From Gammaproteobacteria bacterium Gsub (GTDB lineage: Bacteria; Pseudomonadota; Gammaproteobacteria; PS1; Pseudothioglobaceae), in assembly GCA_002007405.1 (NCBI GenBank), contig JYIN01000008.1, positions 1 to 64,000 of the forward strand: a stretch of DNA of 64,000 nucleotides, in the 5' to 3' direction. A program made the position numbers and the translations under genes. Below are positions 56,710 to 64,000 of the stretch, one piece after another. The notes beneath the pieces were generated by a model that made no database searches, was not told where the DNA came from, and saw only the letters and a list, made by a program, of their open reading frames with translations. Positions within the stretch are counted from its first letter, which is position 1. Each line of letters opens with the position of its first letter.

Positions 56710-58006
56710 CGCACAACAAGCTACACGCTTGTTGAGACAATACAAAATCAGTGATTACGAAATATCATTAAACACTGGTTCTGGGATTACTACTACAGTT
56801 AGGTTGGGCAAGGTTGAGGCGCTACAATACCATTTAGGTAAGAATTTTGACATTTTTGTCTATATCGGGCAAAAAAAAGGATACGCCTCAAGTCTTGATT
56901 TAAGCCAAGACGGCTTAAACAAAACGATAGAATCTGCCTATCTAATTGCAAAATACACCCACGATGACCCTTTTAACGGTTTAGCACCGAAGGCACTAAT
57001 GGCTTTTAATGCACCAGATTTAGACCTTTATCACCCTTGGGATTTAAGTGCGCAACGCAGTATTGATTTGGCAAAGGAATGTGAGTCAATTGGCTTGCAA
57101 CAAAGTGAGATTGATAATTCGCAAGGTGCTGAAGTGTCTAGTTTTCAAGAGCAAATGCTCTATACCAATTCTCGGGGTTTGGTTGCTTTGCAAAACACAA
57201 CCCGACATTCATTAAATTGTGGGTTAATTGCCAAGCGCCTTGATGACAAGCAAACAGGGTATGAATACACTACAACGCTTGATGCTAAAGAGATGGAATC
57301 ACCAAAACAAGTGGGCGAAAAAGCTGCGTTGCTGGCACAACAAAAACTCAACGCAAAATCACTCAACGCTAGAAAATGCCCAGTTATCTTCATCCCTCGT
57401 CTTTCAAATGGGATATTTTCACAATTATTAGGGGCTTTGAACGGGTCCAATCAATACCAAAAATCTACCTTTTTATTGGATAGCATGGACCGACTTATAT
57501 TACCTGAGAGTATTAGTTTAATTGAAGATCCGCTGGTCAAAAAAACACTCAACGCTAGGGCATTTGACCAAGATGGTGTGTTAAAACGCCAACAATATTT
57601 TGTCCAAAACGGTCGTGTTTGTTCTTATATAATGGGGCAATATTGTGCAAACCAACTGGGCTTAAAAACCACTGCCAATGCAGGTGGTGTAAATAATGTA
57701 ATGATTACTCCTAATTTTTCAGGAGGACTTGATGAAATGATTAAAACCATGAATAAAGGTTTAGTGGTAACTGAGCTGATGGGGCAAGGAATAAATCTCA
57801 CAACAGGTGATTATTCTCGCGGTGCGGCAGGTTTTTGGGTGGAAAATGGTGAAATTCAATACCCAGTCTCAGGCATTACCATTGCTAGCAATTTAAAAGA
57901 TATGTTTCTGGGCGTGGTGCATATTGGCAATGATATTGATAGGCGCAATAATATAAAAGTCGGCTCAGTACTGGTTAATCAAATGGCAATTGCAGGGCAA
58001 CTATAA
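56690..58006 (+). CDS. pmbA: TldE/PmbA metalloprotease subunit
   Basis: 438 residues. It pairs with TldD, which carries the zinc site, to digest peptides such as microcin precursors and CcdA. Family features: KISDYEISLNTGSGITTTVR, QKKGYASSLDLS, ARKCPVIFIPRLSNGIFSQL, TANAGGVNNVMI, GQGINLTTGDYSRGAAGFWV and a C-terminal MFLGVVHIGNDID. The start ATG is at 56690 inside the junction repeat. tldD is not in the window. It overlaps the ubiH-like gene by one base. Confidence 0.95.
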   Translation: MSSLEQVAQQATRLLRQYKISDYEISLNTGSGITTTVRLGKVEALQYHLGKNFDIFVYIGQKKGYASSLDLSQDGLNKTIESAYLIAKYTHDDPFNGLAPKALMAFNAPDLDLYHPWDLSAQRSIDLAKECESIGLQQSEIDNSQGAEVSSFQEQMLYTNSRGLVALQNTTRHSLNCGLIAKRLDDKQTGYEYTTTLDAKEMESPKQVGEKAALLAQQKLNAKSLNARKCPVIFIPRLSNGIFSQLLGALNGSNQYQKSTFLLDSMDRLILPESISLIEDPLVKKTLNARAFDQDGVLKRQQYFVQNGRVCSYIMGQYCANQLGLKTTANAGGVNNVMITPNFSGGLDEMIKTMNKGLVVTELMGQGINLTTGDYSRGAAGFWVENGEIQYPVSGITIASNLKDMFLGVVHIGNDIDRRNNIKVGSVLVNQMAIAGQL

Positions 58007-59175
58007 TGGTTCACTCTAAATTTGATATTGCCATTATTGGCGGTGGCATGATAGGACAGGCATTTGCACTGAGCATGGTCAATACAAATAATAAAATTGT
58101 CATTATTGAGCCAAATAATGTAAATCCAAAGATCAACCAGACATTTCATCAACGGGTGAGTGCCATCACCCCAGCTTCAGAAGCATTGTTAAAAAAACTC
58201 GGGGCTTGGGATTTAATTAAGCGTAAATACACTTTTATCAATACCAAAGTTTGGGAACAAAATTCACCCGGTCATTTGGATTTTTATGCAGCAGATGAGG
58301 GTTTGACACATTTAGGGCATATTATTGAAAATGATGCGATGCAGTCTGCTTTATTCACTGCACTGGATAATACAGATGTTCAATTTATTAACGCCAAACT
58401 TGGACATATTAAAAAGACCGAAAAAGGTTATCAAGTAATATTGAATAACAATCAACAATTACACTGTGATTTGTTGATTGGCGCAGATGGTGCGCACTCA
58501 AAGCTTCGATTGTTGGCTGGTATTGAAGTGAGCAAAATTGATTATCAACAAAAGGCTATTATTTGTAATATTAAATCTAGAAAAAGCTTTCAAAAGACTA
58601 CTTGGCAACGGTTTTTGTCCGATAGCATTATTGCCCTATTACCACTGAGTGATAATCAAGCCGCAGTAGTTTGGTCAGCTGAAAATCATCTTGCTGATAC
58701 ATTGATTACACTGCCCCAAAAAACTTTTGCTAATAGGCTTGCAGCAGGTGTGGAATATCAATTCGGTACATTTGAAATATTGGGTAAAATTCAAACTTTT
58801 CCACTCATTGGGCGCAGCGCTAAAACCTATGTTAAAGAAAATTTAGCCCTCATTGGTGATGCTGCACACAACATTCACCCACTGGCAGGACAAGGAGTCA
58901 ATTTGGGTTTTTCTGATATTGAGGTTTTATCTAAACAATTACAAAGTAATAGCAAACTGCTTGGTGACTATGGTGTGTTGCGTGCTTATGCACGAGCACG
59001 CCGATTAGACAACGAATTGATGGCAAAAACCATGACTGGATTGAATTGGATTTACAAAGAAAATAACGAGCCACTTAGATGGCTACGGGGCTGGGGGATG
59101 AATTCAATTAACAAAACTCCAATATTGAAATCATTTTTTCAAAAATATGCTATTGGTAGCAAGCACTTGGGGTAA
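58006..59175 (+). CDS. UbiH/UbiF/VisC family FAD monooxygenase
   Basis: 389 residues. N-terminal FAD-binding Rossmann motif IAIIGGGMIGQAFALSM, the middle motif DLLIGADGAHSKLR, and the conserved ALIGDAAHNIHPLAGQGVNLGF. Such hydroxylases act in ubiquinone ring hydroxylation, and the exact position (UbiH, UbiF or UbiI) cannot be fixed from sequence alone. It directly follows pmbA and is convergent with fau, overlapping its end by 26 bases. Confidence 0.92.
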   Translation: MVHSKFDIAIIGGGMIGQAFALSMVNTNNKIVIIEPNNVNPKINQTFHQRVSAITPASEALLKKLGAWDLIKRKYTFINTKVWEQNSPGHLDFYAADEGLTHLGHIIENDAMQSALFTALDNTDVQFINAKLGHIKKTEKGYQVILNNNQQLHCDLLIGADGAHSKLRLLAGIEVSKIDYQQKAIICNIKSRKSFQKTTWQRFLSDSIIALLPLSDNQAAVVWSAENHLADTLITLPQKTFANRLAAGVEYQFGTFEILGKIQTFPLIGRSAKTYVKENLALIGDAAHNIHPLAGQGVNLGFSDIEVLSKQLQSNSKLLGDYGVLRAYARARRLDNELMAKTMTGLNWIYKENNEPLRWLRGWGMNSINKTPILKSFFQKYAIGSKHLG

Positions 59176-59704
59176 TAATTGCATTGGGTTTTATATCCCA
59201 AATCTCAGCACTTAATTTTTCTACTCGTTGGCAGTCAAATGCCAGCCCGTATAGTCTTGGGCTTTGCCACTGTTGCATTTGTTTTTTAAACGCCAAAGTG
59301 CGGTCATAAAATCCACCTCCCATACCAAGCCGATTTTTATTTTTATCAAACCCAACCAGCGGCATAAAAATAATCTCCAGTTGCTGGGCGTTTAAAATAT
59401 GGGTGGAAATCGGCTCATCAATGCCAAATTTATTTTTTTTATAAACTTTTCCAACTTTTGCAAATTTAAGACTTTTGCCTACCAATATTGGTAGATAGAT
59501 TTTAAATCCTTTATTTTCTAAAAATTTTTTTATATATTTTGTCTCAATTTCACCGTCATAGGGCAAATATAATGCAATTTTTTCTTTGAATTGAAAAGAG
59601 AGTATTTTTTGCACTTGAGAAGATAATTCTTGAGCAAACCTTTCTCTATTTAATACCGATATGGCATGTCTTTTTGCGCGTAGAGACTGTCTTAATGTTT
59701 GCAT
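59150..59704 (-). CDS. fau: 5-formyltetrahydrofolate cyclo-ligase
   Basis: 184 residues, family length. It converts 5-formyl-THF to 5,10-methenyl-THF with ATP. Motifs: LRAKRHAIS at the N-terminus, ALYLPYDGEIET, and LVGFDKNKNRLGMGGGFYDR for nucleotide and folate binding. Just upstream lies a 6S RNA, the same ssrS-fau order as in E. coli. Confidence 0.94.
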   Translation of the reverse strand: MQTLRQSLRAKRHAISVLNRERFAQELSSQVQKILSFQFKEKIALYLPYDGEIETKYIKKFLENKGFKIYLPILVGKSLKFAKVGKVYKKNKFGIDEPISTHILNAQQLEIIFMPLVGFDKNKNRLGMGGGFYDRTLAFKKQMQQWQSPRLYGLAFDCQRVEKLSAEIWDIKPNAIITPSACYQ

Positions 59705-59742
59705 GATTTAAGCATTATAGCCAACAATTAGGATTAAAAAAA

Positions 59743-59919
59743 GAATCCATTGTGCCGTGCCTGAGGAACCTGAACCATAAGGCTCAAGGTGGAAGTTTGA
59801 AGCCTACCGCAGGCTTCCCAGCCGCACTGGGCTTGCTCAATAGTAGTCTATCGCATCTCCTATTTTATTTATTTATCGGCTCAGGAACATAATCAACCAC
59901 AAGCACAACAGACAGTTAT
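59743..59919 (-). ncRNA. ssrS: 6S RNA
   Basis: Reverse strand, about 177 nt. It contains CCTGAGCCGATA (complement of 59874-59885), the same string as near the 5' end of E. coli 6S RNA. The 3' half CCACCTTGAGCC, GGTTCAGG and GGCACGGCAC matches the known 3' half (CACCUUGAACC, GGUUCAAGG, GCGGCGGCA). A closing stem TTGTGC/GCACAA and a 3' T-run follow. Directly upstream of fau as in enterobacteria. 6S RNA binds sigma70 RNA polymerase. Ends are estimated. Confidence 0.9.
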
Positions 59920-59932
59920 TATTATCACCCTT
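59920..59932 (-). promoter_or_regulatory. Putative -10 region of the 6S RNA promoter
   Basis: On the reverse strand the bases just before the estimated 5' end read GATAATAATAA, an extended AT-rich -10-like box. No convincing -35 was fixed. Confidence 0.3.
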
Positions 59933-60152
59933 TTAATCCACTAAGATTAGACTTTTTTTGCAAAATCTAAATTTTTATCCTAGACTTTTGCAACAATCTC
60001 GTAGGAGTGGATTTTTAATCTGCCTGTTGAGGATTATTGACATAAACCAATTAGAACCCGACCATAATCATGCTAAAAATCCATGGCAGTAAAAGCAAAT
60101 TCTCGTATGCTACACTATATTTAGAATAAGTTAAAGCGGATCTAAAGTTTCC

Positions 60153-60554
60153 CTAAATTGGCTCAATATCTAACGCTTCCCAATTATTACTATCAAAGTT
60201 AATGACAAACCCGCACAGCATATTTGAAGCCTGAACTTTCATTTCATCAGACAACTGCCAAATACGGTTACACTCTGGAAAACCGACAATATCCATATAA
60301 TTATTGATGCGCATAACCTCTTTTTTGCTAAGTTCTAGATTGGAAAAAGTGATGATGACATCATCAATAAATTCTGGCTTTTTTAAATTATAGTAGCCCA
60401 GTGCTTCATATTTTTTAACAATTTTTATGCACTCTTGTAAATGTTGTTTGAGTTTTTCGCTGTTGTTGTATCCTTGAGTAATAGAGCTAACATTATCCTC
60501 TTCAATAACGATTGCGGTTATCTCTGGATAAACTATGATTTTTTTTCTGCTCAT
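60153..60554 (-). CDS. Uncharacterised protein downstream of purH
   Basis: 133 residues, no signal peptide or membrane helix. Mixed alpha/beta with hydrophobic strands (KKIIVYPEITAIVIEE) and a helix-rich middle; one Cys pair far apart. No family recognised. It begins 3 bases after the purH stop on the same strand, so it is probably cotranscribed. It may be a lineage-specific gene. Confidence 0.6.
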   Translation of the reverse strand: MSRKKIIVYPEITAIVIEEDNVSSITQGYNNSEKLKQHLQECIKIVKKYEALGYYNLKKPEFIDDVIITFSNLELSKKEVMRINNYMDIVGFPECNRIWQLSDEMKVQASNMLCGFVINFDSNNWEALDIEPI

Positions 60555-60557
60555 AGG

Positions 60558-62096
60558 TTAGTGTCTAAAATGACGCAGGTGAGTGAAAACCATAGCAATA
60601 CCATGCTCATTCGCTGCTATAATTACTTCGTCATCACGCATTGATCCACCAGGTTGAATAATAGCTTTAATCCCTGCTTTGGCAGCAGCATCAATGCCAT
60701 CTCGGAACGGGAAAAAAGCATCTGATGCCATTACTGAGCCTTCAACAATTAGACCCTCGTCACTGGCTTTAATGCCTGCAATTTTAGCAGAATATACCCG
60801 CGACATTTGCCCAGCGCCGATACCAATAGTCGCTTGGTTCTTAGCATATACAATGGCGTTAGATTTCACCATTTTGGCAACCTTCCAAGCAAACAATAAA
60901 TCTTTCATTTGAGCTTTAGTTGGAGATAACTTACTCACGCATTTAATATCGTCTTCACCAACCATACCCAGATCGGTATCTTGCACCAGCAAACCTCCAG
61001 TTACCCGTTTGTAATCAAATGAAGGCTTGGCAGCGGCTAAATTGCCGCATTCTAATACCCGTACATTAGACCTGCTTGATATGACTATTTTTGCATCATT
61101 ATCAACCTTTGGGGCAATAATCACTTCAACAAATTGTTGGTTAATAATAGCTTTTGCGACCGTTTTATCAAGGGTGCGATTAAAGGCAATAATACCACCA
61201 AAAGCAGAAGTTGGATCAGTTTTAAAAGCAGCTAAATAAGCATCATGAATATTGTCACGAACTGCTGAACCACAAGGATTAGCATGTTTTACAATGACAC
61301 AAGCAGGGGCAGTGAAACTACGCACACATTCAAGTGCAGCATCGGAGTCAGCTATGTTATTAAATGACATTTCCCGACCTTGAGATTGGGTTGCTGAGGC
61401 AATGCAAGATTGGGTAATGTTATTTTCAATATAGAATGCGGCATTTTGATGCGGATTTTCCCCATAACGCACGGATTGTGCTTTTTGCAGTTGGAGGTTG
61501 ATGGTATTTGAAAAACCATCTCTATCTTTACCCAAATAATTGGCAATCGCCCCGTCATACTGAGTGGTGTGCTCAAAAGCTTTGATCGCAAGTTTGCTAC
61601 GCATCTCTGAATTGATATTGCCAGCTTTATTGATTTGATCAATCACCATTTGATAATCCGCATTATCAATCACAACCGTTACAAAAGCATGATTTTTTGC
61701 AGCTGAGCGCAACATTGCTGGACCGCCAATATCAATGTTTTCAATCGCCTCTTCAAGAGTGCAATTTTTTTTATCAATAGTGGCTTGAAAAGGGTAGAGA
61801 TTGACCACTACCAAATCAATTGGCTTAATGTTATTTTCAGTCATTACAACATCATCAATGCCACGCCGCGCCAGAATGCCGCCATGAATTTTTGGATTAA
61901 GGGTCTTAACACGACCTGCCATCATTTCGGGGAAACCAGTATAGTCTGATACCTCAATCACGGGAATATTATTGTCAGCCAGAAGTTTTGCAGTGCCGCC
62001 TGTGGATAAAATCTCAATTTTTTTATTGGCTAAAAAATCAGCCAATTCCAAAATGCCAGTTTTGTTAGAAACACTAATTAAAGCACATTTAATCAC
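60558..62096 (-). CDS. purH: Bifunctional AICAR transformylase / IMP cyclohydrolase
   Basis: 512 residues. It does the last two steps to IMP. The N-terminal MGS-like cyclohydrolase domain has [30 protein letters not shown] and [13 protein letters not shown]. The C-terminal transformylase has the catalytic K-H pair in [13 protein letters not shown] and ends [20 protein letters not shown] with a terminal HLRHFRH. Upstream is fis in the same orientation. Confidence 0.97.
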   Translation of the reverse strand: MIKCALISVSNKTGILELADFLANKKIEILSTGGTAKLLADNNIPVIEVSDYTGFPEMMAGRVKTLNPKIHGGILARRGIDDVVMTENNIKPIDLVVVNLYPFQATIDKKNCTLEEAIENIDIGGPAMLRSAAKNHAFVTVVIDNADYQMVIDQINKAGNINSEMRSKLAIKAFEHTTQYDGAIANYLGKDRDGFSNTINLQLQKAQSVRYGENPHQNAAFYIENNITQSCIASATQSQGREMSFNNIADSDAALECVRSFTAPACVIVKHANPCGSAVRDNIHDAYLAAFKTDPTSAFGGIIAFNRTLDKTVAKAIINQQFVEVIIAPKVDNDAKIVISSRSNVRVLECGNLAAAKPSFDYKRVTGGLLVQDTDLGMVGEDDIKCVSKLSPTKAQMKDLLFAWKVAKMVKSNAIVYAKNQATIGIGAGQMSRVYSAKIAGIKASDEGLIVEGSVMASDAFFPFRDGIDAAAKAGIKAIIQPGGSMRDDEVIIAANEHGIAMVFTHLRHFRH

Positions 62097-62226
62097 GGTA
62101 TTGCAGGCTTTCTTGGAAACCTTTTATTAATTTGATTATATCTTTGGTTTTTTTTGTAATATTTCTTCGCTTTATACCTAATTTTATAGTTGTCATTTTT
62201 TGCTATTTTTCAAGTCGTCAATTTTT

Positions 62227-62457
62227 TCAGAGATTATAAAGCTTAATTTTTTTCTTAAGAGTACCGCGGTTGATGCCTAGAATTTTTGCAGTCTGGCTAT
62301 GGTTTCTTTCGGTGTGTTCTAATACAAATTTAATCACCAAAGATTCAGACTCTTGCATTACCATTTTATGCACGCCATTTGCACATTCGCCATTTAATTG
62401 TTGAAAATAACGCCTAAGTTTTGCGTCAATACATGCGGGTAAATCAGTCGAACTCAT
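62227..62457 (-). CDS. fis: Fis family nucleoid protein
   Basis: 76 residues, shorter than the 98-residue E. coli Fis at the N-terminus. The C-terminal helix-turn-helix is well kept: VIKFVLEHTERNHSQTAKIL and GINRGTLKKKIKLYNL. It binds and bends DNA and regulates growth-linked promoters. The order fis-purH is frequent in gammaproteobacteria. Confidence 0.93.
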   Translation of the reverse strand: MSSTDLPACIDAKLRRYFQQLNGECANGVHKMVMQESESLVIKFVLEHTERNHSQTAKILGINRGTLKKKIKLYNL

Positions 62458-62566
62458 TTAAAAAATTCCTAAAATAATTAGCATCGATTATGGTTTTTTA
62501 TCAAAGTGTGTAGCATACCAAAAAATAGGCTTGGCTGGATAACTAAGTGCTCAATTTTCACTAATT

Positions 62567-63118
62567 TTATGCTTTGGCAGCTTTTTTAGTTTTTTCTAAT
62601 AAGCGTTTTTGCTTGAGTTTGGATAAATAATCCACAAATAAAATACCGTTTAAATGGTCAATTTCATGCTGAATGCAAATGGCGAGCAATCCTGTTGCTT
62701 GTAATGTAAATGTCTCGCCTTTTTCATTGAGTGCCTGAACCATAATATGATTAAAACGCGACACTTCTGCTTGAAAACCAGGCACCGACAAACAGCCTTC
62801 AATATGGGTTTCTCGCCCATCTTTTTCGGTGATTTTCGGGTTGATAAAACACAAAGGACGGGACTGGTCCTTGGTCTCACTAATATTGTGTTTGCGGTTT
62901 TTTAATAAAAGGTAGTCATCTTCAGAATCAAGCACATCCGTCACTACTACTTGCAGGTGATGATTAACCTGAGTGGCAGCTAGCCCAATGCCGTCTTCAG
63001 CATGCATTGTTGCAAACATATTTTTAACTAACTTTTTAATTGTATTATCAACCGTGCTAACTTTTTTAGCAACGATGCGTAAGCGACGGTCAGGATAGCG
63101 AAGAATAGGCAAAATCAT
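62567..63118 (-). CDS. def: Peptide deformylase
   Basis: 183 residues. Metal-dependent removal of the N-formyl group from nascent proteins. Motif 1 GIGLAATQV, motif 2 EGCLSVPGF with the metal Cys, motif 3 HEIDHLNG. Compared with E. coli an extra acidic/basic loop of about 15 residues ([18 protein letters not shown]) sits between motifs 1 and 2. fmt is not adjacent; the stop of nadB overlaps the def start by 4 bases. Confidence 0.94.
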   Translation of the reverse strand: MILPILRYPDRRLRIVAKKVSTVDNTIKKLVKNMFATMHAEDGIGLAATQVNHHLQVVVTDVLDSEDDYLLLKNRKHNISETKDQSRPLCFINPKITEKDGRETHIEGCLSVPGFQAEVSRFNHIMVQALNEKGETFTLQATGLLAICIQHEIDHLNGILFVDYLSKLKQKRLLEKTKKAAKA

Positions 63119-64000
63119 GATTTTTGGATTATGGTATTGGTTGGTTTTTTTAATTGTTCCAAGTAGTCTATATTGTAATGCAAACCGCGGCTCTCAGTTC
63201 TGTTAATTGCAGATTGAACAATAATTTGTGCGGTTTCAACTAGGTTTCTAAGCTCAATTAAATCGGCTGAGATCAAATACAATCGATAATATTCATCCAC
63301 CTCAATTTGGATTTGAGACAGGCGTCTTTGCGCTGAATAAAGACGCTTATTACTACGCACAATGCCAACAAAATTCCACATAATGCGCCTGATTTCATCC
63401 CATAGATGTGATACCACCACTTTTTCTTTTGAAGGTGAGACTCTTGAAGCATCCCAATCGTTAAAATTTGGATATTCTAAGCTTAGATTTTGCTGGCTGA
63501 TATGACGCGCACAAGCACTGGCAAATACCATACACTCTAACAGTGAATTACTCGCCATGCGGTTTGCACCATGCACACCAGTATGGGCAACTTCACCAAT
63601 GGCGTATAAATTGCCAATATTGCTACACGCATTAATATTGGTTTGGATTCCGCCACAAGTATAATGCGCCGCTGGTACGACAGGAATAGGTTGGACGGAA
63701 ATGTCAATCCCAAAAGAAGTACATTTTTTATCAATAGTGGGGAAATGTCTTTTAATCCAATTTTTGTCTTTAAAAGTAATATCTAGATAAACACAATCAA
63801 AACCATGGGTTTTCATCTCTGAGTCAATCGCTCGGGCTACAATATCGCGGGGCGCTAATTCTTCTCTAGGATCGTATTTATACATAAATGCCTCCCCATT
63901 TGGCAATATTAGTTTGCCACCTTCCCCGCGTAGTGTCTCAGAAATTAAAAATGATTTAGCATGGGGATGGTAGAGGCAAGTGGGGTGAAATTGGGTAAAT
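63115..64000 (-). CDS. nadB: L-aspartate oxidase, C-terminal part (5' end outside window)
   Basis: The frame is open to the window edge (about 295 residues visible). [16 protein letters not shown] with SETLRGEGG, then [32 protein letters not shown] and NSLLECMVF are the succinate-dehydrogenase-like flavoprotein motifs of NadB. The C-terminal helical domain follows. It oxidises aspartate to iminoaspartate for NAD synthesis. The visible in-frame Met and Leu codons are internal, not starts. It overlaps def by 4 bases. Confidence 0.93.
   Translation of the reverse strand, partial: FTQFHPTCLYHPHAKSFLISETLRGEGGKLILPNGEAFMYKYDPREELAPRDIVARAIDSEMKTHGFDCVYLDITFKDKNWIKRHFPTIDKKCTSFGIDISVQPIPVVPAAHYTCGGIQTNINACSNIGNLYAIGEVAHTGVHGANRMASNSLLECMVFASACARHISQQNLSLEYPNFNDWDASRVSPSKEKVVVSHLWDEIRRIMWNFVGIVRSNKRLYSAQRRLSQIQIEVDEYYRLYLISADLIELRNLVETAQIIVQSAINRTESRGLHYNIDYLEQLKKPTNTIIQKS

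Noticed and set aside
59984-60010. AGACTTTTGCAACAATCTC as a fourth copy of the palindromic element
   Set aside because: Only about ten bases of one arm fit and no mirrored arm is present.

Overview
The window looks like chromosome of an AT-rich gammaproteobacterium. Gene content and protein style (SUP05/Candidatus Thioglobus-like housekeeping genes, an OadGAB decarboxylase pump, tetrathionate/thiosulfate-type sulfur genes, scattered IS relics) suggest the sulfur-oxidising SUP05 clade or a related thiotrophic symbiont. This placement is inference from sequence style, since no rRNA marker is present.

Layout. 1-5.3 kb: start of a lipoprotein, parC, a membrane-anchored retropepsin-like protease, a small HTH/coiled-coil protein and metF. 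5.3-11.8 kb: infA, tRNA-Leu(CAA), the oadG-oadA-oadB operon, a large membrane TPR protein and a biotin ligase that may serve OadA. 11.8-22.9 kb: lptB, tsaD, comM, hda, pgsA, purM, purN, a DUF3108 protein, uvrA, pyrH and frr, closed by a clear terminator. 23-26 kb: a small secreted protein, cmoB, a lone ZnuA-like protein and bioC. 26-30 kb: a translationally coupled three-gene operon of MoxR ATPase, NnrS and a hemerythrin-metallopeptidase-VWA fusion. 30-32 kb: ybeD, lipB, lipA. 32-37.2 kb: two large exported repeat proteins. 37.3-45.5 kb: a broken XRE regulator, efp-epmA, a Sel1 protein, a DUF2914 protein, argG, a HIT protein and gcvP. 45.6-49.6 kb: a small secreted protein, IS relics, an amino-acid permease, hisA, rnfH and a CorC-like gene.

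49.56-56.71 kb is an insertion that split an ancestral corC-pmbA junction. It is bounded by a ~105-bp imperfect direct repeat (3' end of corC plus first codons of pmbA). It holds a chimeric ruvB C-terminal fragment, a TtrS/TtrR-like two-component system with a PhnD-type periplasmic sensor, a DsrE-like periplasmic protein, an OprO/P-like porin, a 5'-truncated TsdA-like cytochrome c, a DUF4395-like membrane protein and a decayed IS1595-type element with 12-bp inverted ends. I read it as a partly degraded sulfur-compound sensing and oxidation island.

56.7-64 kb: pmbA, a UbiH-family hydroxylase, fau with an unannotated 6S RNA (ssrS) just upstream as in enterobacteria, an ORFan, purH, fis, def and the C-terminal part of nadB.

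Most promising for novelty: (1) the MoxR/NnrS/hemerythrin-DUF2201-VWA operon, which joins a chaperone/metallopeptidase pair to nitric-oxide-linked modules; (2) the corC/pmbA island and its mode of insertion; (3) a family of 40-bp near-perfect palindromes with GAGACCTTTGCATA ends, one copy supplying spurious start codons to both pgsA and purM; (4) the exported repeat-protein pair.
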